Shown piece by piece: positions 7,936-17,328 of a DNA stretch of 64,000 nt. The number at the start of each line of letters is the position of its first letter. Within the stretch, counting starts at the first letter, position 1. The notes under the pieces were generated by a model. The model saw only the letters and a list, made by a program, of their open reading frames with translations. It was not told where the DNA came from and made no database searches. The position numbers were made by a program, and so were the translations under genes. Origin of the DNA: JAJPHF01 sp035293805 (GTDB taxonomy: Bacteria; Chloroflexota; UBA6077; JAJPHF01); contig DATGMD010000025.1 of assembly GCA_035293805.1 (NCBI GenBank), positions 23,019 to 87,018 on the forward strand. The letters are read 5' to 3'.

Positions 7936-8829
7936 TTATTGCCAGAGCGCGAATCCCATCGCGCAGCCGACGCCGGTGGGCGCGCGGTAGAGCGGCTGGT
8001 ACTCCAGCACTGCCGCCGGCCGGTCCAGGGCGCCCGCCGCCACGATCCAGTTGCGGATCTCCGACGTGCCCTCAACCAGCGCGGCCGCGGCCAGACTCGC
8101 CAGGTAGCCGAGGTCGTTGCGCTCCAGCGCCGCCAGCACGCCGTGGTCGAGCGCCTCGTCGATCTTCGTGTGGAGGCCGCCCGAGGCGACCACGACCACC
8201 CGCCCCCCGCCATCGTGGTCGCGCAGCGCGGCCGCCAGCGCCTGCCCGAACTGCACGCAGCGCCGCGCCGACGGCGCGGGGGGGTAGTACGTGTTCACCA
8301 TGATCGGCACGATACGGCACCGCGCCGTGGGCAGCAGGAACTTAAGCGGCCGGGCGAAAGCGTGGCCCAGGCCGCCCGCGTAGCGCGTCTGCCGCGAGTA
8401 GGCGGGGTCGAAGCCGCGCTCGGACAACGCCTCGACGATCGAGAGCGCCAGCGGCGCGTCCACCTCGTAGCGCGCCCGGTTCTCGGACAGCGGCTGGTCG
8501 AGGTAGCGCAGGCTGGTGCTGGCCTCCACCGCGTCGCCCAGGAAGATCGTGAACGGCGGCATGTTGTCGTCGAGCAGGTTCTCGTGCTGGTCGTCACCCA
8601 CGATGACGACCGTGTCGGGCGCGAGGGCATCCAGCCGCTCCCGCAGGCGCTCGATGGCCGCGTGGCACTGGCGCCACTTCGCCCACTTGGCGTCCAGCGT
8701 CTCGCGCTCCAGCTCCGGCCGCACGGGGAGCGGGTCCCAGCTCCGCGTGTGCAGGAGCCTCCACTGGTCGGGATTGAGCATCAACTGCGGCGCGTGCGAC
8801 ATCGCCAGGCCGCCCACGATCTCCGCCAT
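7936..8829 (-). CDS. LigB-type extradiol ring-cleavage dioxygenase homologue (2)
   Basis: This 297-aa class III extradiol dioxygenase family member is close to the length of LigB. SHAPQL carries the first His ligand, GDDQHENL takes the place of the NDH motif (Gln for His), SGGLHTK lies where TGGMSH is expected with the His shifted by one residue, and EIRNWIVAAGAL supplies the Glu. The C-terminal PLYRAPTGVGCAMGFALW matches the end of the homologue at 31882. The ATG at 8829 has GGAGGCAAGG upstream. The substrate is unknown, and the altered metal site makes ordinary catechol cleavage uncertain. Confidence 0.8.
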   Translation of the reverse strand: MAEIVGGLAMSHAPQLMLNPDQWRLLHTRSWDPLPVRPELERETLDAKWAKWRQCHAAIERLRERLDALAPDTVVIVGDDQHENLLDDNMPPFTIFLGDAVEASTSLRYLDQPLSENRARYEVDAPLALSIVEALSERGFDPAYSRQTRYAGGLGHAFARPLKFLLPTARCRIVPIMVNTYYPPAPSARRCVQFGQALAAALRDHDGGGRVVVVASGGLHTKIDEALDHGVLAALERNDLGYLASLAAAALVEGTSEIRNWIVAAGALDRPAAVLEYQPLYRAPTGVGCAMGFALWQ

Positions 8830-8873
8830 CGCGCCTTGCCTCCGGCCCTACGACCGTTCGCGTGCCCAGCGCA

Positions 8874-8902
8874 ACCATAGACCGTCGCGTTTCCGGCGTC
8901 AA
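8874..8902 (-). promoter_or_regulatory. Predicted promoter for the second LigB-like gene
   Basis: On the minus strand TTGACG (8897-8902) and TATGGT (8874-8879) are 17 nt apart, about 45 nt upstream of the start at 8829. The divergent MFS gene may use a weaker TTGCTC-N17-TACGTT (8909-8937) ending only 6 nt before its ATG. Confidence 0.5.
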
Positions 8903-8943
8903 CGACGGTTGCTCGCGGCGGCCGGCTCTGGTACGTTGCGGCC

Positions 8944-10212
8944 ATGATAGTCCCAGCCGCCTCCGCCCCCGATCCGGCCGGCGCCGCGCCGGACGTCGGC
9001 TCGCTCAGTCCCTGGAGCGTCCTGCGCCAGCGCGACTTCCGCCTGCTGTGCGTCGGGCTGCTCGTCTCCAACACCGGCACGCGCGTGCAGCAGCTCGCCC
9101 AGAACTGGCTGCTCTGGGAGCTGACCCACTCCGCCTGGGCGCTGGGGCTGTACGGGCTCTTCCGCACCGTCCCGTTCCTCGCCGTGTCGCTCTACGCCGG
9201 CGTGCTGGCCGACCGCCTGGACCGCCGGCACCTGCTCGTCTGGTCGAACGGCGTCAGCATGATCTACCCGCTGCTGCTCGGCGTCCTGGTGGCGCTCGGC
9301 CGGGCCGAGCCCTGGCACATCTACCTGATGGCGCTGCTCAGCGCCACGGCCGACAGCTTCGACAACCCCGCGCGCCAGGCACTCATCCCCACGCTGGTGC
9401 CTCGCGCCCAGCTGATGTCGGCGCTGAGCCTGATGAACGGCCTGCGGCGCATCGCCACGCTCGTCGGCCCGTCGCTCGGCGGCCTGATCATCCTCTGGCT
9501 CGGGACCGCCGGGGCGTTCTACGTGAACGGGCTCAGCTACGGCGCCGTCGTGCTGGCGGCCCTGCTGATGCGCGCCCCGCTGCCCACGCCCGGCACGGCC
9601 GCCACCCGCGCCTGGAGCATGGTGCGCGAGGGGCTGGACTACGTGCGCCAGCACGAGCTGCTGGGCACGCTGCTAGCGGTCGAGACGGTCGTCACCCTCT
9701 GCACGTCGTATCAGTCGATCATGCCCGTCTTCGCCGATCAGGTGCTGGGCGTGGGCCCCGGGGGGCTGGGGCTGCTGATGTCGGCGCCGGGGCTGGGGGC
9801 CGTGGTCGGCTCCGTCACCCTGGTGTGCCGCGGCGACGTCCGCGCCAAGGGCCGCTGGCTGCTGGTGAGCGGCGGCCTGTTCGGCGTCTCGCTGCTCGCC
9901 TTCGCCGTCTCGCACAACTTCGCGCTGTCGCTGGCAGCGCTGGTGGCGGTCGGCTGCATGGACGCGGTGTACGCGGCCGTCCGTAACACGATCGTGCAGC
10001 TCGCGGCGCCGGAGGCCTTCCGTGGGCGCGTGGTGAGCGTGCAGACGATCGCCCAGCGCGGCCTCTCCCCGAGCGGCAACTTCGTGACCGGCAGCCTGGC
10101 CGCCGTCGTCGGCGCGCCGCTCGCCGTGGCGCTGCTCGGCGTGGTGACGACCGCCCTCGTCCTCTGGCGCGGCATCGCCCTGCCGGCGCTGCGCGACTAC
10201 CGCGACGAGTGA
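8944..10212 (+). CDS. MFS transporter (EntS/MFS_3-like)
   Basis: This 422-aa integral membrane protein has about twelve hydrophobic segments. It opens with an RDFRLLCVGLLVSNTGTRVQQ stretch and a GVLADRLDRRHLLVW loop, the signature of the MFS_3/EntS-like exporters of siderophores and drugs. The middle loop near residue 220 separates two six-helix halves. The start ATG at 8944 lies within a short leader, and no strong Shine-Dalgarno is visible. It is divergent from the second LigB-like gene. The exported substrate cannot be inferred. Confidence 0.9.
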   Translation: MIVPAASAPDPAGAAPDVGSLSPWSVLRQRDFRLLCVGLLVSNTGTRVQQLAQNWLLWELTHSAWALGLYGLFRTVPFLAVSLYAGVLADRLDRRHLLVWSNGVSMIYPLLLGVLVALGRAEPWHIYLMALLSATADSFDNPARQALIPTLVPRAQLMSALSLMNGLRRIATLVGPSLGGLIILWLGTAGAFYVNGLSYGAVVLAALLMRAPLPTPGTAATRAWSMVREGLDYVRQHELLGTLLAVETVVTLCTSYQSIMPVFADQVLGVGPGGLGLLMSAPGLGAVVGSVTLVCRGDVRAKGRWLLVSGGLFGVSLLAFAVSHNFALSLAALVAVGCMDAVYAAVRNTIVQLAAPEAFRGRVVSVQTIAQRGLSPSGNFVTGSLAAVVGAPLAVALLGVVTTALVLWRGIALPALRDYRDE

Positions 10213-10383
10213 TCCCCGCCCGCGCGGCTGCCCATTGCCGCCCGCTTGCGCTAACTGGCAGCGGACCGACGAGGGGCCTCTGCTCGGCGCTTAAGCCCGT
10301 CAGGAGACAGCTACGGCGTCTGGTGGCGACGGCGCTGGCCGGTCGCCATCGCTGCCATGGATGCCACGTGGCTCTGAATCCGT

Positions 10384-10418
10384 GACGAGGGCCGCCCGTA
10401 GTGGGGGCGGCCCTCGTC
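10384..10418. terminator. Perfect 14-bp hairpin downstream of the MFS gene
   Basis: The arms GACGAGGGCCGCCC (10384-10397) and 10405-10418 are exact reverse complements with a 7-nt loop. No T-run follows. The stretch 10213-10804 otherwise shows no convincing gene; it holds this hairpin and the leader of the next gene. Confidence 0.45.
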
Positions 10419-10804
10419 CGTGAATGAGGCGATCATCTCGGACACCATTGCAGCCAGTCGCCGCGGACGCGACCGCGCGAGGGTGTTGAATCGGGGTCGA
10501 AGGCCGGCACCCGCAATGCACTGAGTTCGTGCGCCATAATCGCGGAAACTCGTGTAACGATTTTGCGAGAGGATCGTTTTATGAGTAGACAACTGCAGCC
10601 GCTGACTGCCGCAAGAAGTATGCCATGCTGATCTAGCGCGGTAACGTTTGGCGTGGTGGAGAGCGCAGGAGCGGCTTGCCGGACGACTATCAATGGGCAG
10701 GGCGATTAGCCGAAACGATCCGCGCCCGCCATAGAAGGAGGACGCCAAGGCGCGAGCAATCTTCTCAGCCGTCGCCCGCTCCTCTCCCAGGCCGATTGGC
10801 ACCG

Positions 10805-12319
10805 ATGCGGCGCCGCGGCTTGATGACCGGGCTCGCGGCCCTGGCTGCCGGGGCCTTAGCGAAAACCACCGCCTCGCCCGTCGCCGCGAGCGATGGCCAG
10901 GCGCTTGTCGCGGGCCAGACGAACACTGCTACGAGCACGACGCGGCTCGATCGGAGCGGCGCGGCGGCGGTGGCGCTCGTCGTGACGAACACCAACGCGG
11001 ACGGCATCCAGGCCGTGGTGCCCCCAGGCGGCACGGATACCTACGGCGTTTGGGGCGACAACACCGCCGGCTCTGGCGTCGGCGGCATCAGCTCCTCGGG
11101 TAATGGCGTGGCGGGGGCCGCATACAACGGCATCGGCGTGCTCGGCGACTCGGAGAGTGGTCCCGGAGTGGATAGCGCTTCTCGGAACCACTACGGAGTC
11201 ATCGGCCGGTCGACCAACAGTATCGGCGTGCGCGGCGAGAGCGCCTCGCAGCCAGGCGTCCAGGGCGAGTGTGCCAACCACTACGGTGTCCACGGTACCT
11301 CAACAAACTACCCTGGCGTCCGGGGGGATTCCACCGCGAACCCTGGCGTATGGGGGCACTCGACCAACGACATCGGCGTCAAGGGAACGTCCCAGAATCA
11401 CGTCGGCGTGCGGGGTGAGGCTACCGCGCAGCCCGCGGTGTGGGGTGACTGCTACAACCACTACGGTGTCTACGGCACCTCCGCAGGCAATGCCGGGGTA
11501 GTGGGGCAGACCGGCTCGACCAACGGCAATCCGGGCGTGATGGGAATCGCCAACGGCGGCTACGGCGTCTACGGCAACTCGCAGAGCCTCCAGGGCGTGA
11601 TGGGAATCTCCACCAGCGGGTACGGCGCCATGGGACAGTCGACCAGCAGCATCGGCGTGTTCGGGCTCTCCACCGACAACACGGGCGTCTATGGGCAATC
11701 GAGCACTGGTCACGGCGTGTACGGGTTCTCCCAGGCCGCTCATGGGATCGTCGGCAGCTCGGCGTCGGGGTTGGCGGGGTACTTCCAGGGCAACGTGCAG
11801 GTGAACGGGGCGTTCACGGTGTACGGAGGCCCGAAGTCCGCGGCCGTACCCCATCCTGATGGCTCGCAGCGCCGTATGTACTGTATCGAAAGCCCCGATA
11901 GCCTATTCGAGGACTTTGGGTCGAGCCAGCTCACGGCCGGGCGCACGGTGGTCACCCTGGACGCCGATTTCGCAGCGATCGTGCAGAACAACAGCTATCA
12001 GGTCTTCCTGACGGCCGAGAATGACTCCAACGGACTCTACGTCACGAACAAGAGCCCGACCAGCTTCGAGGTACGCGAGTCCCGCCTGGGCACCAGCAAT
12101 ACGCCGTTTAGCTACCGCGTCGTCGCCAGACGCAAGGACATCGCCGCTGTGCGGCTAGAGCGAGTGACAATCGCGGCGGCCCTCCCGCCCGAGCGGCGTC
12201 GGCCCATCGCCCCGGTCACTCCCATTCCGGCCCGCGACGTGGCGGCGCCCCAGCCGAGCCAGCCCAAGGCCGTGACCGCACCACCGCCCGTGGAGCGCCG
12301 CCCGCCACCCGTCCATTAG
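10805..12319 (+). CDS. Exported repeat protein with ~11-residue GVxGxS repeats
   Basis: This 504-aa protein starts with a twin-arginine-like signal (MRRRGLMTGLAALAAGA). Residues ~80-360 hold over twenty imperfect ~11-residue repeats of the form YGVxGxSxxxxG, which should coil into a beta-solenoid. A globular C-terminal part (LFEDFGSSQLTAGRTVV) and a Pro-rich tail follow. A possible TTG start at 10676 with AGGAG upstream would add 43 residues; a strong AAGGAGG at 10735-10741 has no start codon behind it. No enzyme domain is recognised. It resembles surface or tail-fibre-like proteins. The large RHS gene follows on the same strand. Confidence 0.75.
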   Translation: MRRRGLMTGLAALAAGALAKTTASPVAASDGQALVAGQTNTATSTTRLDRSGAAAVALVVTNTNADGIQAVVPPGGTDTYGVWGDNTAGSGVGGISSSGNGVAGAAYNGIGVLGDSESGPGVDSASRNHYGVIGRSTNSIGVRGESASQPGVQGECANHYGVHGTSTNYPGVRGDSTANPGVWGHSTNDIGVKGTSQNHVGVRGEATAQPAVWGDCYNHYGVYGTSAGNAGVVGQTGSTNGNPGVMGIANGGYGVYGNSQSLQGVMGISTSGYGAMGQSTSSIGVFGLSTDNTGVYGQSSTGHGVYGFSQAAHGIVGSSASGLAGYFQGNVQVNGAFTVYGGPKSAAVPHPDGSQRRMYCIESPDSLFEDFGSSQLTAGRTVVTLDADFAAIVQNNSYQVFLTAENDSNGLYVTNKSPTSFEVRESRLGTSNTPFSYRVVARRKDIAAVRLERVTIAAALPPERRRPIAPVTPIPARDVAAPQPSQPKAVTAPPPVERRPPPVH

Positions 12320-12408
12320 CGTCAGAGGCCAACCCGCGTGGCGAAACGTGGTCGACCTGCATCAAGACCTGCAAAGTATCTGAGGGCCCAGAGAAGGGGA
12401 CGGTTGCC

Positions 12409-15400
12409 GTGAAGAGCCGACGATGCCTGGCGATGCTGCTGCAAACGGCCATAGTCTGCCTGGTGGTACTCGCTGGCCAGCCCGGCCTCGTGCAGCAGCC
12501 GACGGCCCAGGCGCGCAACGCCCCGGCCGCGGTCTTGGCCCAGGCGCCGACCGTTTCCGCGCGGCCGAGCAGCGTGCCAGCTGGGGGTACCATCGGCGTG
12601 ACCTGGACGGGCATCGGCAGTCCCAACAGCAACGACCGCATCGGCGTGTACCAGGGCAGCACGGACCTCAACCTCTGGGTGTACACGGACGGCCGCAGCG
12701 GCGGCCAGGCTGCCATTCCGCTCCCCGCGGCGCTCACCCCTGCAAGCAACTATTCGTTGCGTCTGTACGCGGCCGGCGGTGGCCTGCTCGCGACAAGCCC
12801 GCCTTTTACAGTGACGGCCGCAGTGGGCGGAGCACCCAGTAGTGGGCCGAGCGTGAGCGCGCGGCCCGATTCGGTGCCGGTCGGCGGGACGGTCAGCGCG
12901 ACGTGGACGGGGATCGCGAGCCCCAACGTCAACGACCGGGTCGAGGTGTACGCGGGACCCAATCCGGTCAACCTACGTGCGTACACGGACGGCAGGGCGA
13001 GTGGGCAAGCGGCAATCGCCCTCACCGGGGTGGGCGAAGGCAGCTACAACCTGCGGCTGTTCGACGACGGCGGCACGCTGCTCGCCACGAGCGGCCCCTT
13101 CCGCATCGGTCCGCCTCCGACGCCGCTGCCCACGAGTACGCCGACGCCGGTGCCCACCCAGGTTGCCTCGCCCACGCCAGCGCCCGGCTCTTGCATCCCG
13201 GTCGAGGTGCCACCGGCGGGCACCGCGAGCAACCCGCCCTACATCAACGGCGGGAGCGTGGGCGGCGTGCACACGCTGACCGGCAGCTACAGCTACAGCC
13301 ACACCGACATCGCCATCGCGGGCGTGGGGCCGGCGCCCAGCTTTACTCGCACCTACAACGCCAACGACTCCCGTAGCGGGTCGCTGGGCGTCGGCTGGAC
13401 CCATAACTACGCTATCCGCCTGGTCCGGCCCGCGTCCAGCAGCAACGACATCGTACTCGTGGGCCCACAGGGGCGCAGCGACCACTACACGTATACGGGC
13501 GACCCGAATGGCTTCTGGAGTCCGCCAGCCGGCGTGTTCACGACGCTACAGAAGCAGACGAACGGCGCGTTCGAGGCCAAGGCGCTGGACCAGAGCCGGA
13601 TGACGTTCAACGCGTGCGGCCGCCTGGACGCCATCATCGATCGCTACGGCAACAGCAGCGATCTGACCTACGATCCCGTGACCGGCCGGCTGGCGCTCAT
13701 CGCGGATCCCGCGGGCCGCGGCTCCCTCTCGCTCGGGTACGACGCCAACGGCCGGCTAACGAGCGTCCAGGACTGGAGCGGCCGGCCGGCGGTGACGTAT
13801 GAGTACGACGCGAGCGGCCGGCTGTCGAAGGTCCACGACCGGATGACCGTGCCGGACGGGGGAAACGTCACGACCTTCGGCTACGACGCCGGCTCGCGGC
13901 TGTCAACGATCACCGACGCCCGGACCGCCAGCCCGTGCCCCAGCACCGGCTGCGTGGTGCTGACCAACACCTACTATCCCAGCGGGCAGGTACACTATCA
14001 GGACGACGCCGCGGGCCAGCGAACGACCTTCACCTACCGCACGAGCCCACCCGGCGCCGACGTCACGTTCCCCGCGACCAGCTATCAGGCCACGTTTCAG
14101 CCGACTCAATCCTACACCTACGATGGCAACGGCTGGCTCACGACCGAGGTGACGAGTCCGGAGAGCGGTATCTCGTACACGGTGAGCCACGCGTATGACG
14201 CGACCAAGGGTGTACGCACGTCCACCACCGACGCCCGGGGCGCCACCACCACCTATTGTTACGACGTGTCCACGGCCGGGACGGCGCTCGGCACACGCGG
14301 CCTGCTCACGCGCGTGATCGCGCCGTCGGTGTTCAGCAGCGACATCGGCGCCAACACCCGGCCGACGACGCTGACCGAGTACGATGGCCTGAACCGCCCC
14401 ACGCGGGTGTACTCGCCCAAGGGCGTCAACACGGCGGCCATCCCGCCCACCTGTAGCGCGGACTATACCGCGCCCAACGCGCTGGACCTCGCCTACGCCA
14501 CCGACAAGGCGTATAGCGGGCACAACGAGCTTACGGCGGTCACGCGGCGGTACTACAGCTACGACCAGAATGGGAACCGCACGGGGGCAATGCAGGTCGC
14601 GACCACGAAGTACGAGTACTCGTCCACCTGGCCCGGGCAGGTGACGTACGAGACGCCGCCGCGGGGAAACCCGGGCCCCCAGCCTGACCACGCCTACGCT
14701 ACCGCGCACACGTATTACGGTCCCGGCGACCCGCAGGCCGGCATGAGGGCCACCACGCAGCCGCCGGCCCAAACGGCAGTGTACATGTGCTACGACGCCG
14801 TTGGGCGCCTGACGGCCAAGAGCGACGGCTTCGTGAACGCCTGCGATTCTGTCCGGAACCAGAACCACCGCTGGGACTACACCTACGATAACGAGGACCG
14901 GCTGCTCAGCACCACGTCTCCCCCCACGACCTTCGGGCAGGCCAATACGCGACTGACGACTAGCAGTAGCTACGATGCGGTGGGGCACCAGGTAACCGCG
15001 ACGGATGCTGTGGGCAACATCACTCGCTATACCTATGATACTCGTGGCCAGCTCTTTGAGGTGCGCCAGAGCAAGGACTTCGCCAATCCGGACAACGATT
15101 CGAGCCCGCAAATCACACGCTACCTCTACGATGGTCTCGGCCACCGGCAGTGGGTCTACAAACTTCAAGGGACGCAGCAGCTCACGCAGGCTCAGTATCG
15201 TTCGGACGGTCTGGGGCGCCTCCGCGAGGAGATCGAGTACGTCACTTACCCAAGCAGCCTCACGCTGACCCGCACGTACGGCTACGACTCGAATGGCAAT
15301 CGCACCTCGCAAAGCAACCCAAACGGCGGCAGCATCTCCTGGGGGTACGATGCGCTGGACCGGCCGACCACCATCAGCTACTCCCCCAGTGCTTCCACAC

Positions 15401-17328
15401 CCGGCGTCACCTACCATTACGACCGCGGCGGGCGCCGTACCCAGATGATCACGGACACCCAGGGCAGCAGCACCTACACCTACGATGAGCGCGACGCCTT
15501 AGTGCGTATCGAGACGCCCTATGTGGGCGGCAGCGGGACGAAGGTCGTCCGCTACGGATACGACTTGGATGGCAACCGGGCCTGGCTGCGCTATCCACGG
15601 CAGCCCAGCCAGATCGAAGGCGATCAACTTACCTACACTCGTGACGTAGCTGGTCGTATCACATTTCTCACCGATTGGCTGAATCGCTCGACGGTCTACA
15701 GCTATCACCCCACTGACGGCAAGCTGACTAAGCAGAGTAACGTTACCGGCACGACGAAGACTCCAGAGTATGACAATCTACGCCGTCTGACCGGCTTGGC
15801 TCATAACTATAGCGCAGGCTCCGCGATCGCAGCGGACAGCTATCTGCTGGACGGCAATGGCAGCCCTTACGAGATCGACGGATTTGCCCAAAATGCTTGC
15901 CCATCTCCGGGCTGCACGCCGAGTGCGACCAGTTACAAGCACCGGTACGGCTACGACCATCTCAACCGTCTCATTAGCTTCAACGACGACGATCAAGTCG
16001 CCGCGCTACCATCAGGGATAAGCCAGCATTACGACGCGGCCCATAATATGTCGGATTTCACACTGAATTTCCCGCCGCCGACACCCGGCCAAACCTGGAC
16101 CAATACTCCCAATGGAGCTGATTGGCTCCTCGCACAGACCCGATCTGGAGCCGCCGGATCATTCACCTACGGTTATGATAACAATGGTAATCAAACGAGC
16201 GAGTCGAATACCATCGCTTATCCCCAGTACACCTTTAGTTATGCCATCGCTGACCGACCGCTTACAGCAGCATCTGGTGTAACCACAGCCTATTTCACGT
16301 ACGATGGCGACGGGGTGCGTGTCTTCAAATCGGTGGGGTCAACGCACTACCTATACGTCTATGATCGTAGCGCCAAGACCCCGACTCTCTTAGAGGATGG
16401 TAGTCGCCGCTACGTGTCCGGGCCGACAGGCATTCTGTATACCACCGACATCACTGGTGGTGGGAACCCACAGCTCATTTACCACACGGACAACCAGGGA
16501 TCAGTTCGCGCCATCACAAACTACAGCGCGCAGCTGGTGTACAGCACGCGCTATGAGCCGTACGGCAACCTGCGGCACACGGCGAGCGTTGCCGGGTTCG
16601 CGGCGCAGCCGCTCGGCTACACGGGCGCCCCCTTCGACCCAGAGGGCGCGGTCATCTACCTGAACGCGCGCTACTACGCCCCTGGCGAGGCGCGCTTCAT
16701 CCAGCGCGACAGCGTCTTCGGCAGCGACACCGACCCGGTCTCCCTCAACCGCTATGTGTATGCCCGCGACAACCCCATGGTGTTCACCGACCCCAGCGGG
16801 CGTCAGGCGTGCCCATCGTTGTTCTCCCTGGCAGCGTGCGGCCCATATCTGGGCCTCGACCCGTATCATCCTGACTTTGCGCACGCGTACGGCGAACTAG
16901 CAGGCCCATGCAATCTGTTTACCGCGTGCGGCAATAGTGGCATGTATGGACACGTCTACGCTGCGGATATGGGACCAGTGTTCGAGAATGGCGGCCTGGT
17001 GGGATTGATGGTCGGTGGTGCGCTGAGCGGTCCCGTCTGGCATGGGCACCATACCGTTCCACGCGCTATACTGAATCAGCTACCGCCAGCGCTAGCCGGG
17101 CAGTTTGGAACGCGAGAGCATATCTGGCGCATTCCACAGACCATTCATGAAGAGCTTCACTACGCTGCGCCAGGTATGCCATACGCAGGGCGGGGAGGAC
17201 TATACCGCCTTCGGTGGGAGCAAGAGATAGCCGCGCGCGGTGGGGTACCCGCGCTCGACGCCCGAGCAATCACCGAGATCCGGGATATGCTGGTTGAAGA
17301 ATTTGGCATCGGAGTCTACCGTCCATGA
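12409..17328 (+). CDS. Secreted YD/RHS-repeat polymorphic toxin with HNH-like tip
   Basis: This 1639-aa protein has a Sec signal, two Ig-like repeats (~47-140 and 147-230, each opening VSARPxSVPxGGT), a Thr/Pro linker, a DUF6531-like segment (~285-350), many YDxxGxxT repeats (~400-1330) and the RHS core ending at LNRYVYARDNPM (~1445-1462). The variable tip (~1465-1639) has HGHHTVPRAIL near 1545 and IHEELHY, an HNH-like nuclease pattern resembling SitA-type toxins. The start is GTG with AAGGGG upstream. The stop overlaps the next start as ATGA, the usual toxin-immunity arrangement. The RHS shell normally encases the tip until delivery. No T6SS genes are visible. Confidence 0.85.
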   Translation: MKSRRCLAMLLQTAIVCLVVLAGQPGLVQQPTAQARNAPAAVLAQAPTVSARPSSVPAGGTIGVTWTGIGSPNSNDRIGVYQGSTDLNLWVYTDGRSGGQAAIPLPAALTPASNYSLRLYAAGGGLLATSPPFTVTAAVGGAPSSGPSVSARPDSVPVGGTVSATWTGIASPNVNDRVEVYAGPNPVNLRAYTDGRASGQAAIALTGVGEGSYNLRLFDDGGTLLATSGPFRIGPPPTPLPTSTPTPVPTQVASPTPAPGSCIPVEVPPAGTASNPPYINGGSVGGVHTLTGSYSYSHTDIAIAGVGPAPSFTRTYNANDSRSGSLGVGWTHNYAIRLVRPASSSNDIVLVGPQGRSDHYTYTGDPNGFWSPPAGVFTTLQKQTNGAFEAKALDQSRMTFNACGRLDAIIDRYGNSSDLTYDPVTGRLALIADPAGRGSLSLGYDANGRLTSVQDWSGRPAVTYEYDASGRLSKVHDRMTVPDGGNVTTFGYDAGSRLSTITDARTASPCPSTGCVVLTNTYYPSGQVHYQDDAAGQRTTFTYRTSPPGADVTFPATSYQATFQPTQSYTYDGNGWLTTEVTSPESGISYTVSHAYDATKGVRTSTTDARGATTTYCYDVSTAGTALGTRGLLTRVIAPSVFSSDIGANTRPTTLTEYDGLNRPTRVYSPKGVNTAAIPPTCSADYTAPNALDLAYATDKAYSGHNELTAVTRRYYSYDQNGNRTGAMQVATTKYEYSSTWPGQVTYETPPRGNPGPQPDHAYATAHTYYGPGDPQAGMRATTQPPAQTAVYMCYDAVGRLTAKSDGFVNACDSVRNQNHRWDYTYDNEDRLLSTTSPPTTFGQANTRLTTSSSYDAVGHQVTATDAVGNITRYTYDTRGQLFEVRQSKDFANPDNDSSPQITRYLYDGLGHRQWVYKLQGTQQLTQAQYRSDGLGRLREEIEYVTYPSSLTLTRTYGYDSNGNRTSQSNPNGGSISWGYDALDRPTTISYSPSASTPGVTYHYDRGGRRTQMITDTQGSSTYTYDERDALVRIETPYVGGSGTKVVRYGYDLDGNRAWLRYPRQPSQIEGDQLTYTRDVAGRITFLTDWLNRSTVYSYHPTDGKLTKQSNVTGTTKTPEYDNLRRLTGLAHNYSAGSAIAADSYLLDGNGSPYEIDGFAQNACPSPGCTPSATSYKHRYGYDHLNRLISFNDDDQVAALPSGISQHYDAAHNMSDFTLNFPPPTPGQTWTNTPNGADWLLAQTRSGAAGSFTYGYDNNGNQTSESNTIAYPQYTFSYAIADRPLTAASGVTTAYFTYDGDGVRVFKSVGSTHYLYVYDRSAKTPTLLEDGSRRYVSGPTGILYTTDITGGGNPQLIYHTDNQGSVRAITNYSAQLVYSTRYEPYGNLRHTASVAGFAAQPLGYTGAPFDPEGAVIYLNARYYAPGEARFIQRDSVFGSDTDPVSLNRYVYARDNPMVFTDPSGRQACPSLFSLAACGPYLGLDPYHPDFAHAYGELAGPCNLFTACGNSGMYGHVYAADMGPVFENGGLVGLMVGGALSGPVWHGHHTVPRAILNQLPPALAGQFGTREHIWRIPQTIHEELHYAAPGMPYAGRGGLYRLRWEQEIAARGGVPALDARAITEIRDMLVEEFGIGVYRP

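Noticed and set aside
10311..10802. Minus-strand frame of 163 codons in the gap before the solenoid gene
   Set aside because: No ribosome site, no conserved motif, and it crosses a perfect hairpin.
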